This document shows, in pieces, positions 1 through 55,907 of a stretch of DNA of 64,000 nt. The first letter of the stretch is position 1; every line of letters begins with the position of its first letter. Both the position numbers and the translations under genes were made by a program. The notes beneath the pieces were generated by a model, which made no database searches, was not told where the DNA came from, and saw only the letters and a program-made list of their open reading frames with translations. The DNA lies in NCBI GenBank assembly GCA_003956705.1, contig QZCP01000601.1:99612-163611 (forward strand), in the 5' to 3' direction. Source of the stretch: Brevipalpus yothersi (Eukaryota; Arthropoda; Arachnida; Trombidiformes; Tenuipalpidae).

Positions 1-2086
1 AAGCTGAAAATAATTCCTAGAGATTCTAGCCTTTTTGACCTCATTTCACTGTAAATCATGATTCTTGAGAGTTTGATAGTTAAAATTCATGTCTAGAATG
101 ATTTTTCATGACATTTGATGTCAAATTATTGCTATTGATTCGTTTGAATCAGTTGAAAAAAATAAGATTCTCTTAGACTTTTCTATTTTTGATAAAATTA
201 CCCTCTTTATTTCAAGGCATCTCAGACATGAATACATTGCATATGTTTTTCCTTCCGTCTGTCTCTTTCTTAACTTTCTTTCTATCTATTTCTCTCAGTG
301 GATCAGTGGATCGTTGAGAAGACAAAAATCTAGATGTTTAGCTTCATCGCAGATTGCAAAGTGGTGAAATTATTCATGATGTCTAAATGGTTTTCCAACT
401 CAAATACTCTCATGGGAAAATGGATGAATCTTCTCTCATTTGAGTGAAAAAATCGATGAATTGAAACAAAAATATCAATCCAATCAAAGCATTACATTAA
501 GTATACCAGAAAACAAGCGAAACAAAAAGAGAAAGAAAGAGAAATGTCTTAACATTTAGAACTAACGAAAATGCTCGAACATAATCAAACCTCATATTTG
601 AAATTTTTCCTAGAAACTTTCGCAATTTATCCCTGGAAGCCTCTTGAAAGCATAATTTCTGAAACATCTAACAACATCTCTAAAATTTCGCTAGTATTTT
701 TGGAATTTTCATTACTTCCTTTGAGACATCATCATTATCATAATATCATGAATCGACTCTGAAAACTTTTCTTCTTATCAAATCTTGCACCGTTAACCAT
801 AGGAAAAGTTCATGAACATGCGCTTCCATCGTATAATGTTGTTTGAGTGAGCTTCAGAATTGTCCGCTCACTAAGTCGCACTATCAATGGTTAAAAGTAT
901 TCCAGAATACAGTATTTCCAGAGGAACCTCAATACAATTGATTCTCTCTATCTCTATCTTTACTTGGGTTGGTGTATGTGTGCGTATATCTTGAAGATTT
1001 GCTACCAAAATTGGTTTACAATACTAAATGAAATAATTCTGTGGTCATATTTTTCGTCTGTGAATATCGTAACAAACTCCTCAATTCATCACTATTCAAC
1101 TTCATCGGAATACTTTATCACTTCCTGTTAGTTGACTTTTTTCACTCATCAATTGTGTTGAACTTTACAGCATTCTAACTTAATCGTGAACCGTCTAGAC
1201 AGGAAGAGAGAAAAAGGCCATCTAAGTGTCCAAAGAATATTTGTTGTTGTCGGAATTGTGTATTCATCACCTGAGACCTCATCACTTGCGATCCTATCTG
1301 ATTCCAATTTTTTTTCTATCTTATGCAGTGAATACCGGTACAAAATTCTTATTCATCTATTCATACCAACACTGATCGATTCAATTTATCTAAGAACGAA
1401 TATTCCCTTGATTCAAAAGTAGAAACAAACCAATCTCAGTTGGTCAGGTATTCTCATTCTTTCTTACCATTCCTTGATTGGTTTCCCTAGTATATAGCCG
1501 GTTTTTGTATGTGTGTGCATGCTTCTGTGAGGTATTCTCTAGACGATGGATACACAAGAATCATGGAGATTTCATGATTTCATAGTATTTACACCTGTGT
1601 GCGTAGATAAAGAGAGAAAGTAGTTCTCTAGTAACTACTTCACAAGTAATATACTTGACCAGTATATATATATTCTTCCATAGCCGTGGGCAAATTTTCT
1701 TCACTTCAACTTGCAATCATTCTATGAATTATTTAATCAACCTCATGAAATGAGAATACTTGTTATCACCACTCTTCTATCCATCGAAAGAGAAAAGGAA
1801 CATCCTTGAAAGCAATCAATGGAAGAATCGGTGAAGTGAAAATGATTCATTCTTCCCATTAGCATTACAGTGTAACGGTAATGCATTTCTGAGGAGTGAA
1901 AGATAAAATACAAAAAAAAGAAGCAGAGAAAAGGAAAGGAATTCAATTTATTCTATAGAAAGAATGAGTTAAAAATCGAATGAATATCTCTAGCCAGTGA
2001 CTGTGTATAGTCATTAAACCAGTAAATAATTCGCTCAATTAGATACAAGTTATAGAGAAAGGAAGAGAGAGAAGAGAAAAGTTCAA
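1..2086. other. Upstream region of the neuroligin gene
   Basis: AT-rich DNA with no coding region I can support. The open frames here are short and have no recognisable motifs. A TA-rich run near 1663-1672 could be TATA-like, but no transcription start can be fixed. The last few tens of bases before the ATG at 2087 are purine-rich and probably belong to the 5' UTR. Upstream non-coding exons of the neuroligin gene could lie here or further left. Confidence 0.5.
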
Positions 2087-46150
<44,064 letters not shown>

Positions 46151-46278
46151 TAGGAATATCTTTCTCTGTCAATTGAATGACTTTAATGACGGTGTGAGTA
46201 ACAAAATTTTGTAATTAACTCATCATTATGAATCATCATTCTATTTTTTTACACAAAATCATTGGTATTAGTTTTTCG

Positions 46279-46284
46279 AATAAA
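46279..46284 (+). promoter_or_regulatory. Neuroligin polyadenylation signal
   Basis: A canonical AATAAA lies about 130 bases after the neuroligin stop codon. It also lies before the convergent - strand gene that ends at 46343. Confidence 0.6.
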
Positions 46285-46342
46285 ATTTCAATCTCAGTCA
46301 ATCGATACGCTTTTTTTAGCATTCAATATATTTAAAATAATT

Positions 46343-46923
46343 TTATCTGAATTCAAATTGTTTCATAAATTCGATTGAAGATATGAGTAAGTAGATGAGT
46401 AATGTTGAAAAAGAAAGTTGACTTTGGGTTCTTCGGCTTCCGGATTGTAGTTTACCAAATTTTACCTCTTCAGATGGTTCCGATTCTTGTCCTTCCTCGT
46501 TGATTGCTAAAAATCTTCCATGATAATTGAGACCTTCCTGAACTGGGCTTAGTCGAACAAAGGTCATAACCTTGTCGGCATCCTCATCGGTAAGGTTGAA
46601 TTTGATTTGGTGGATCATTAGAAGATCTGCAAGGTGATATGAAACAGCTGAGTCAATCGATTCTAGTTTACACTGAAAAAACCATTTGATCACTTACAAA
46701 CTTGTGTCACATCTATTCCAGAGAAATTAATAATTTTGGTAATATTGAAATCAATTTTTGCTACTATCGAGCCATTTATCGTTTCCGGGGTTAAGACAGT
46801 GAAAAAGGCAGATTTGTAAGTCACATCGATCAACTTAACTCTTGGTGCTGTGGAATTTTGATCATTAATAGCCGAAAAAATAGGAGCAATCAGCCCAATC
46901 AACCAAAGAGTAAGGAAAATCAT
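46343..46923 (-). CDS. Small secreted or anchored fibronectin-III-like protein, two exons
   Basis: Exons 46923-46698 and 46626-46343 (phase 1 junction, donor GTAAGT, acceptor CCTTGCAG) give 169 residues. Seen: a signal peptide (about residues 1-18), one beta-sandwich-like domain that starts PRVKLIDVTYKSAFF and ends YHGRFLAINEEGQESEPSE (a fibronectin-III F-G strand pattern), N-glycosylation sites, and a hydrophobic C-terminal stretch (STLLIYLLISSIEF) followed by a short charged end. The last part could be a membrane segment or a lipid-anchor signal. The N-terminal strand pattern KLIxVT is shared with the next gene upstream, so the two are likely tandem paralogues. I do not recognise the family or function. 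The gene is tail to tail with neuroligin. Confidence 0.65.
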
Positions 46924-47264
46924 TCCATCGAATTTAAGATCAGTCTAATTCAACATAAAACATTGGACAATCAGACACCTGATGGGTATACAAAGATTTG
47001 TATTGTGTTTTCTTATTATTGTATGTACTCATTTCTTGATTCTTATACTCTATCAACATCGCATAATTCGAATCCTAGTTGATTGAATAATTAAAGGATA
47101 AGATCTTGACTACAGTGTAGAATCAATCTCATCTTTTTCCTGGTATTGGTGATCGAAATCTTTGACAAACCCGATTTTGGTGAAAATTGGACATGAAAAT
47201 TTTCAAATACTGATAAGGTAATTTATTGACATATCATAATTGGCAAATCTACAGACCCTATGTA
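46924..47264. other. Gap between the two fibronectin-III-like genes
   Basis: AT-rich spacer of about 340 bases. It must hold the promoter of the 46.9 kb gene and the 3' UTR of the 48.3 kb gene. Apart from the AATAAA noted separately, I see nothing in it. Confidence 0.5.
47222..47227 (-). promoter_or_regulatory. Polyadenylation signal of the second FN3-like gene
   Basis: On the - strand this reads AATAAA, about 38 bases after the stop codon at 47265. That supports the inferred third exon. Confidence 0.5.
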
Positions 47265-48354
47265 TCACTCTGGATAGTAGATGATTGCAGAACGAGAACG
47301 ACCATTTGGATTCTCAGCAAAAACTTCGAATCGGTAAACAATTCCTTTAATCAGACCGGTAAGTGTGTACGAATTACCATAGCATGCTTGCAATGTGATC
47401 GAATATCCACAGTCAGGTTTGTCATTCTAGTTGATGGTAGAGAGTGTTCAGAGAAAGTTGGCAGAGATAACGGTAAAAGATTAGATTGTTGTTTTGAGAG
47501 CAGATTTAGCTACACACAATCAAGATCCATAATTATGAGTAAGTGTGCACATATTGCATGTCTCTGGAACAATAACCTATGATAAAGCCCATATTGTTCC
47601 TCTCCCACCGGTGAGTTCCAATGGACGGGAATTGTTCCATGGACACCTCACCATCGTGGAAAAATTTCATATAATTTTATAAAAATTCATCATGCTTGCC
47701 TAATCAAATATTTTCAACCACTCTAGGGAATTCATTTGGCATTAAGATCATTATAAATGATTTTTTATTCTCACCTGTGCAACACCGATTGTGTAGGAGG
47801 TCTCGTTTCCTTTATCACTTTGAGTCCATGTTAGTGAAAGTTTATCTTCACTCACTCGATTCCATGATACATTGGGAACTGATGGCAAAAGTTTGGCTTC
47901 CACTTCATTTGATGCTTGTGAGGCTTTACCTTGCTTATTGAATACAACAAATGAAAAGTAATATGTTTGTCCAGAGTTGAGTCCACTTGCTTTCAATTTG
48001 GCTGTAAAGCTGCCAGCACTATCAGCATAACTCAAAAGGCTCACACGTAAATCTTTATTTGGGACGAAAAGATTGAAAATCTTCAAAACCTCAACTAATT
48101 GGAAGCTGGTAGAACTAATTACCTTGTTTTACAGGTGTCCATGTGCCATCCGATTTGAGCATTCGATATCTCGCTATGAATGATGAAGCTTTCGCTTTTT
48201 CTATTGTATCACAGCCACTTAATTCGAATTCAGCTGAAAAATCAGTCACTTTGATCAGCTTGTTAGTGGGTGGAGAGGAACATTCAGATGTGACCAGAAG
48301 AATGGACACGGTTGAGAGAATGAGCAATTGAAATGGAATATACTTATAAATCAT
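47265..48354 (-). CDS. Secreted protein with two fibronectin-III-like domains, three exons
   Basis: Proposed exons are 48354-48123, 48052-47775 and 47426-47265, with phases 1 and 0, giving 223 residues. Seen: a signal peptide (about 1-25, ending near TSEC) and a first domain (PPTNKLIKVTDFSAEF ... SGLNSGQTYYFSFVVFNKQG). A second domain runs from PNVSWNRVSEDKLSLTW to LIKGIVYRFEVFAENPNGRS. The tryptophan on strand B and the Y-x-F-x-V-x-N-x-x-G pattern on strand F are typical of fibronectin III. No membrane segment is visible, so it is probably secreted. Exon 3 is too short to stand out as an open frame and was found by completing the second domain; its acceptor (CAACTAG) and the nearby AATAAA support it. 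The first intron is about 70 bases. The family is not recognised; it is the likely paralogue of the neighbouring 46.3-46.9 kb gene. Confidence 0.6.
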
Positions 48355-49870
48355 ATTGATGGATATTAACTTTTCTTTTCACTTGACAATTAGCTCACTG
48401 AACAAGCTCGAAGCAAAGTAACCCGTTCATCTACTCAATAATCGAAAGTTTATTTGAGAGGAGGAGGATTGATTAACGCCTCAAAAAAGATGGAATGATA
48501 GTAAAAGTTTCATTGTTTGTGTTTCTTTTGATCAATTAGAATAGAGATCGTTGATAAACTGATTGTGATTCATGATCAAATGCAAAAAGAATCAATTAGA
48601 TGAGAATTCATGGCACACATGATCATTCTCTTGGAGATTTCATCCATGCATGCTAATCCTCAATCAAACGGCAGACTGTTACATCCTCGGACTGATGAGT
48701 GTAAATAACCATCAATTTAATTAAACTCCTGACTTCTTTTCTCCTAGGCTAATCGTTACGCTGACCAAAGTCTATTGGCTACATGTGGCTGTCGTATCGC
48801 TTTCTATGGACTCACTCCATCACCTCACGAACACTTCCTGCTTATTGATCTGAATTTGTCCAGTTGGAAAAATCGAGCTGATTTATGCTGAAACGACCAT
48901 AATGACCATTTTTCAAAGTGGCCTCAAATGTTTCTAGAACAATATCGCCTAGTCCTGACAGTCAGCAGATCAAGGAAACTCAAATTAGTGAACAAGATAA
49001 AGATGTAACAGATGAAGATCCAGATATGATATCAAAATTATAAAAAAACAACAATTATTAGTTACTATTATAATGTACTACTGATCAACACCTCATAGAT
49101 CTTATACATATTGCATTCATATTCTATATCAAAATCTGAATTTGGAAAGGAATCATGCGAATTCTGATGGATATATATTTGATTTAAAATTATCTAATAT
49201 CATTTTAGAGGGGTCAATTCTGAAGAATGTGAATATATAAATATATTTGAGGCTTCCATATCGTGATGATCAACAATGAGGAGCAACTGGCTCAGATGTG
49301 ATCGAGAATTGATATCGAGACCAGTTCAGATGATACGTCACTCAAAAATAGTAACATTCTAAAACTGTCTTACTGTATTAGTTATCGAACCAAATGATCA
49401 GATTAATAAGAATGACTATGAAAAATTAGAATAACACGATGATAGCGGTAGCACCAATAGCACCCGACAGCAACAGGAACATCAAACCAATCATTTTGGC
49501 TACTCACACACGATTATCACTTCATCTTCATCTTCATCTCCATCTACACTATCATCCTCATCCTCATCCTACTTGTTGATAGGAATGCAAACGAAAAACT
49601 TAGTTGACACAAAATGAGAATAGTCTTATCGTTTTTCCAGAAATAGTGATGTAATTTGATGAGATCGGAGAGGATCTGCAACATTTTAAGATGATTTTAC
49701 ATAGATTAGGGCAGAAAAGCTTATATTTTGTTGCTGTGATTCAAATCAAACCAACAAACTAGAGAAATATTCATCGCTAATAATAAACTCTGATGATTGC
49801 AGACCGCGTAGTTCCATCGATTGATCGGCGCATTCAACCAGTCATCAAAATTTCACAAATATATGGAACT
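48355..49870. other. Intergenic stretch with broken coding-like pieces
   Basis: Between the divergent start of the FN3-like gene and the 3' end of TSG101. From about 48.62 to 49.62 kb the + strand has several consecutive coding-looking segments in different frames, separated by stops. Only the first two join through a plausible intron and are listed separately. A TCATCT/TCATCC-rich run lies at about 49520-49570. No polyadenylation signal is obvious for either neighbour. Confidence 0.4.
48650..48891 (+). CDS. Unrecognised two-exon reading frame, possibly a gene fragment
   Basis: Exon 48650-48700 joins in frame to 48748-48891 across a 47-base intron (AGT|GTAAAT ... TTTTCTCCTAG with a CTGAC branch-like site), giving 64 residues. 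The core reads SANRYADQSLLATCGCRIAF and then a stretch with PHEHFLLIDLNLSSW. The base composition is richer in G+C than the flanks, as expected of coding DNA. The frame is open from 48623, so an upstream exon is possible. After the TGA at 48889 the same frame stays open for about 40 codons. I recognise no family. It could be part of a longer gene, a decayed gene, or chance. Confidence 0.3.
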
Positions 49871-51744
49871 TCAGTAAGGCAAGCCAGCTTTTTCTCGGCA
49901 CTTTTGCATCAGGGCTCGCAACATGAATTGTTTTCGAGATAGTTCACGAACATTCTGAAAGAAATGATGAAATGTATTAAAAATTTAGACGATAAATGAA
50001 TTAAGTAAATAGGAAGTTCATCTTCAGGGATCCATAAGCTAGCCAAAAGATTCCATCTTATAAGGGTAACGTTTTAATTTACCTTTAAAAACACATCCAA
50101 ATCAATAACTTCTTTCTTTAGGGCTTCTCCTAAGTAGTAAATAGCGTCAACGGTTGCATTTTCTTCAGCGAAAGTATTTAAAAGTCTGGAAAAAAGACAT
50201 CAATTTGAGAATCGTGTGAACTATTGTTAGAGAAGGTGCTTACTGTTTATAAAGTGGCTCCTGAGGACCAAAAGCCTCATCGATATCATTTTTCTTTAAA
50301 TTCTTTTCTAGTTTCAGCAGCAGATCATCAATCTGAGAATTTCGAGATTTAAGCTGTTTCTTACACGACTCAAGATCCTCAAGATCTTTTTTCATCAGCT
50401 CCATCATTCTTTCAACATCTTTCCTTCCATTGACAAGTTCAGTGCAATAGTTTTGAATTACCGCTAATTCAGCTTTAGTCTTTCCCATTCTTTCTTTAAC
50501 GCGATACTTCAACATATCTTGTACCGCGGAAACAAGAGACTCCCGAATGTGTTCCTCAGTAATTGTTCCAGAAGCATTAGATGACTGATTAGCTGAAACA
50601 GGAGGATATCCTGAACTGGGATAACTAGGATAGGGAGTGGTGGAAGGAGGGTAGCCACTATTAGGAACAGAATTGGCGTAAGGATAAGGTGGATATGGCG
50701 GCGAAACAGGATATGGGTGCCTAGATCATAAAGAAAAGAGAAAGACAGATTTAATTGATAGAATGACTTCGTCAATTATGAAGCTGTATAATGGGACTAG
50801 AGTAGCCCATCACGATACTTACTCACTGAAAGGTGAGCCCGCTGTAACTGAAGGTAATCCAGGAGGACCATAATCTAGAAGAAAAAAGTTGAAATTTTTC
50901 ATCAAACAGATTACAATTTTCCGGCAATAGTGCAGTCAAGTGCAAAATAGATTGTAATTCAAAAAACATATGCAAAGAGTTTCAATAACGCCCAGAAATA
51001 TTTGATTATGAGTCATGATTGGGGCAAATCTATGGAATGAGTGGTGGAGCGAATTGTAAACAAAACAATATTCTACCGAATTTCAGCATTTTGGAACAGT
51101 TCTTACTTTGTGTAGGATAAGGAGGATTGAAAGGAGACTGTGGTGGAAGAGCTACCACATTGGTGTCTACTTTTGGCTTCTGGTAGACCGGAGGTGTTTC
51201 ACCAAAAATGCATATCATTACTTGAATAACACCGAGTAGATCACTTGAATCACTTCTCCAATCATTGAGATATGGGATAGAAACTTTTCCCTCTGAGTTT
51301 ACGTAATTGGAAACCTTAATCAACATACTCGAAGTAGGCCTAACATAGCACATAGGTGATGAAGATGGATAATCTTTGTTCAGAAATATACAAACAGGAA
51401 TGTTGTAGGTATGTGATCTAAAAGTAACTGGTATTGTTCCATCAAGTGCCACCATTTCTTGCTCTTTACCATTGGGAAAAGTGAATTTTTCAAGTTTCGC
51501 TTGTAAGCCTTTGTAAAATCTAATTGTATTCTTTATATCACGACCGGTTTGATCTTGATATTTATACTATAAAAAAAGTGAAAATGTGTCCACATGTCAA
51601 TTGATATCAACAAAAAATGAATAAACAATAAGGAAGAGAGAAAGAGATGATCATAAACATCGATCAAAAAGCAATAAACACACACACACAAACAAAGCTT
51701 ACCCTAGCTTTGGCAAGAAGTCGATTAACATTACTTTCATCCAT
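49871..51744 (-). CDS. TSG101: TSG101, ESCRT-I subunit, six exons
   Basis: Exons 51744-51703, 51566-51107, 50874-50823, 50720-50244, 50185-50083 and 49954-49871 join in frame to give 405 residues (human protein 390). Seen: an N-terminal UEV domain (about 1-143) with NTYN-like HTYNIPVCIF, VRPTSSM and the YLNDWRSDSSDLLGVIQVM block, then a Pro/Tyr-rich linker (about 145-235), a coiled coil (about 254-340) and the steadiness box ending FLKNVRELSRKQFMLRALMQ. The family binds ubiquitinated cargo and P(T/S)AP motifs at endosomes as part of ESCRT-I. PTAP-pocket positions line up with the human numbering: Tyr68 and Met95 are kept, and Tyr63 is Phe. The catalytic cysteine of true E2 enzymes is absent, as expected. 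All introns are short except the roughly 230-base one after exon 2; the 136-base first intron carries a CA run (51679-51690). Confidence 0.95.
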
Positions 51745-54700
51745 TATCTTTCACAGGTGTATATATAATATAATATACTATTTAAATTTAAAACTACAAT
51801 TACACCTAATCGACAACACAATTGACAATCATGCACACAATTTTTCAATCATCATTCAATGTCCAATGGACACAAAAACACATTCCCAAAACAGGGGGAC
51901 GCTAACTGATGCCTCTCCCCTCTCTATGTGCATGCTCACTGATTCATGAACACACAAGATAAAGTGATTAAAAAAGTTATCTTGACTCGATTCTTGCTTG
52001 ATTATTTTGGGCAATTTTGATCGTTTCCTTTTTCTTTTGATAGATTTTTTTCTTCATGGGGAGTAAATTATCTGAGCCGTGTATTTGTGGACAGAGAAAG
52101 GAACTTTTGTAGATAGATGAGAGTAAAAATCGATGATCGATTTGTGAGGGTCATTTTCGCTTACACCTGATGTTGACGTTAGAGAGAGAGAAAATAAATT
52201 TAATTATGTTCGTTGGTAAAGAGAAATGGTGAGAAAATGGTAACTAGTTTGATGTTTCACTTTCAATTGTGAATGTTTGTACCAGTAGATCCTCCATCAT
52301 CATCAGATTATCTGTAGAATAAATTCGATAAGATTCTAGGGATCTTCATCAAATTGTTATTCTCTTAGGGAGGGAGAGAGAGAGAATCGTGAGACTGTCA
52401 AAAGGTCTCAGGAAAGTTCTTACCAAAAGGATTACAATCATATGATAAGGGTCGTTAAAGTAAATTCTCAGTTGACCTCAAGAAGCCTGAGGGAGGACTT
52501 TTTCTCTTTGGAAAAAAGTACATTTGAATTTGAGGAAGCACAAAAAGGCCGAATACACCAATATGCTTGATCATCAATTGTGAACTCAGTTTATTGTATA
52601 CATGATCATCAGAATATTTCCTACATCCTCATCCTTCATTAGCTTGATTCGTTATATCATTTCAAAAAAGTCTTTCAATTTGATAACTTAAAACTTTTAT
52701 TTAGCTCAATTTCCACTGCAATTTCTTCGCCAAAATTGTCAAAATACTGTTCAAAAGTTGCATGGGTTAGATACACTAGAAAATTTTCAGCCTTCTCATT
52801 CTCTTTTTGGCTTCTATTGTTTTAACAGTGTAAAATTGGTCTCTAACAAGTGTATGATAGATGTGGTCCACTTAATCAACCTTTATTTACACTGAGAATG
52901 CAATATTTGCACTTGTTTCGAATGATCTAGTAGAACCTCATTTTCCCTCTCTTCCTATGCTATTTTTGCATCACTCGTTTCGCCATGGTCTCTCCATCTA
53001 AATTCTTCCAAACTTTTGAGTTATAAAATTTTCTTCAGAGCCGGTGATGATCTTCTAGAATCTATCCACTTCTGAACAATTTTTTCAGCTATATTATGCC
53101 GAGAATCTAATATGATTGATCATTTTTACAACAATCGATTTGACTCATGTACTACAAGAAACCATGTTAATGGTCCTCAAGAATCCAAATATCATATCAT
53201 CAAATTAATACTGATGATCATTTTGTCCTCAGTAGAGCCTGTTAATGATTCCACTTTTCGAATGACTCTTTGGTGATACGAATTCTCCTAGTTCAGATAA
53301 ATAATCAGCTTTCTTTCAGGTGTTAACATGGCCTACTCATCGAAACAATCCAATATCGCCTGAAGTAGGTTATTAATTAAACTGAAAAGTTAACTACAGT
53401 TTTGCAATTCACATTTGATCGTTGTTCCAACACTTTGTCAGTTTGACAAGTTTGTGATGTGAGTCTGTTTGTAACTGAAACGATGTAATACAGGAAAGCT
53501 TGAGAAAATATTATTCAAAATACATGTGGAAGAAAGAGAGATTGTTGAATAAATTTCCCGAGACAAACAGATACTAGAGCATCATTATCTATCTTCATTG
53601 ATTGCCTTTGGGTATTGAAAGACTAACATCTTTTTCACAGTAAAAAAATTCTCACATAATTTAATGACTGGAAATATAATTATGGTCTAAGTTTACCATT
53701 TTCCAAGGGTGATACAAGTGTTTGAAATGTTTAAAAAACGAGTTTAAAAATTGTCTATCAAAGATAATCCTAGCTACAGGTGAGTGGATGAAAAAAGGAA
53801 GAGGAAAAAAGTCATAGAAAAATTCATGAAGAGATATGAGGTGGATTTTACGCTTGAACAGCAACTCATCCATTGAAATCGAAGGATTAGTTATGAGGTT
53901 CAAATATACAAATGTAAATTATTCAGAATACCTCTTAGATGGGCTTCTGACCTCATTTGTCTACAAGTTTCTCTTCTGGATATTTTTCTTGATTCTTTTC
54001 GGAATCAAATTGTTCCAATTACTACTTTTCTCACGCGAAAGTGAATTTATCGAATTCATCATCATAGATTTAGGTTTGCATTATCATTGATTGACCAGTA
54101 GCAACCAGACAGTGGAGTTTTGAAGTGAAAGAGAAAGAAAGCGATGTGTTGAGAGAATGTGTTTAGCTTGCTTGACTACAAGCTCAACGATTGCTACTTG
54201 TTGGATGAGAGGAAAAGTGAAGTCATCAAACTCAAAACTCGTCAATCAAAGCATCAAAATCAGACTGATCAAAATGGACATGAGATTATTTCGCAGAGAG
54301 CTTCGTGATCATCATAAAGTAACAAACTTTGAGTCAAGGCTGTAATGATTGAGATATCCAGCATCGTTTAGCCAAAATTGCAAAATTTTTTGCATACACC
54401 ACACTTTGAATAGCGATCTCAAAGCCATCTTTTCATGATCATTTTCATTGTTCCAATTCAATTCAATATCAATGGGTTGAAGAATCATCAAAAAGGTCTC
54501 AGTTCAAGTATTTACTGAAAAGTCAAAATCTTGCTCATCATTTTTGTTTCCCAGTTAAATATCTTCATCTCACGCAACCTTACCGACAAATAGTGAATTA
54601 AATAATCAATCAATTTTCTCATTTACAGGCGTACACTCGAGTGCTCTCGTTACACTGGAACAAAAGCGATATGTTCCTCACACAACGAGAGAGTTGAAGA

Positions 54701-55907
54701 GGAAAAAAGTTACAAAATCAGACGCATTTATATAAATTATATAAATTAAACCTCTTGAGCCTAATTTTTCCGCAATCTAAAATTTATTTCAAGTCCAGAA
54801 AAGCTACACTATCGTCCCATCACACCAATCTTCAATGAAGAGAAGTAATAACTTTTTCGCACCAGAATAAGTCCAATTTATCATGCAAACATTCTCTCGA
54901 AAATTCGAATGCCCAATTTCCGCCTGGTCTCTACTTAGTTTTTGCCCAATTTCCACCTAGTTTTTACCTGCAACAGAAACTAAATACAATAGCCACAAGT
55001 TCTAGCCCAAAAACATTCAAACTCAGAATCTTCACTTCGAGAATTCGAATAACGGTAAAAAGAAAGCTACCTAAATTAGAGAGAGCGCTTCGAAACACCT
55101 AAAAAAATAGTACCCACTCCCACCACTAGAGGTCATAAAGACCGGTGAAAGTGGCTCCTCCAAACTAGAAAACATTCAAAAAGGCTACATCTTCCGCTCA
55201 ATAAGCCGCCTAACTTGATCACAGCGTCCTCTACAAACCTCACACAGTGCCATCTAGTTGCCCTACTGTCCTCTAGTGTCTCTAGTATGCGCGTGTTCAG
55301 TTATGTTCAGTGTCTCTCTGGTTGTGGGTTTAAAATGGCAAGACTCGAGGAAGAAGGGGGGAGTTCGAAGCATTGGCTCTGTTGGATTAAGAGAAAAAAG
55401 AGAGAGAAAAGAGAGAGACTATGGGAAAGAGAACAGAGAGACGAAGAGACTGAAAGAGAGAGAGAGGGAGAGAGAGAGAGAGAGAGAAGTATTTGGTGGT
55501 TTAGTTTAGATTAGGTTCAAAATATATAAAACCCGAGAAAAGAGGAAAAGTGTGTGTGTATATTTATGTTGGTAGTAAAAGGTAGTAATTGAGAGAGGAA
55601 AAGAGAGAGAAGAGAAAGATAGAGAGAGAGGAAAAAAAACAGAGACAATATAACTTCTAAATTGTGTATCTATGCTTTGTGATTATCTTGGTGGTATCCG
55701 GTGTTACCGTAATATTGTTTCCCGGTTGTGTAAAGTCAAGTCAAATATAACCTCTCAGCGAAATACTGTTACCACTACTACTACTACTACTGTACCAGCA
55801 TCATTTCACACACCAGCATCATCATTTATCATTATCTCGATATCAAGAGTATTGCTGGCTAACAACAAAAACATCAACAACAACACCACCAGCAAAACCA
55901 TTAAGCT
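51745..55907. other. Intergenic region between TSG101 and calcineurin A
   Basis: The divergent starts of TSG101 (-) and calcineurin A (+) bound it. Most of it is AT-rich with short chance frames only. A small imperfect direct duplication of a block of roughly 30 bases, beginning GCCCAATTTCC, lies near 54910-54968. The last 550 bases before calcineurin are purine-rich (GA runs at 55380-55490 and 55590-55630) and probably hold its promoter and 5' UTR. No gene is supported. Confidence 0.5.

Noticed and set aside
54910..54968. Imperfect direct duplication of a short block starting GCCCAATTTCC
   Set aside because: Too short and isolated to call a mobile element or functional repeat.
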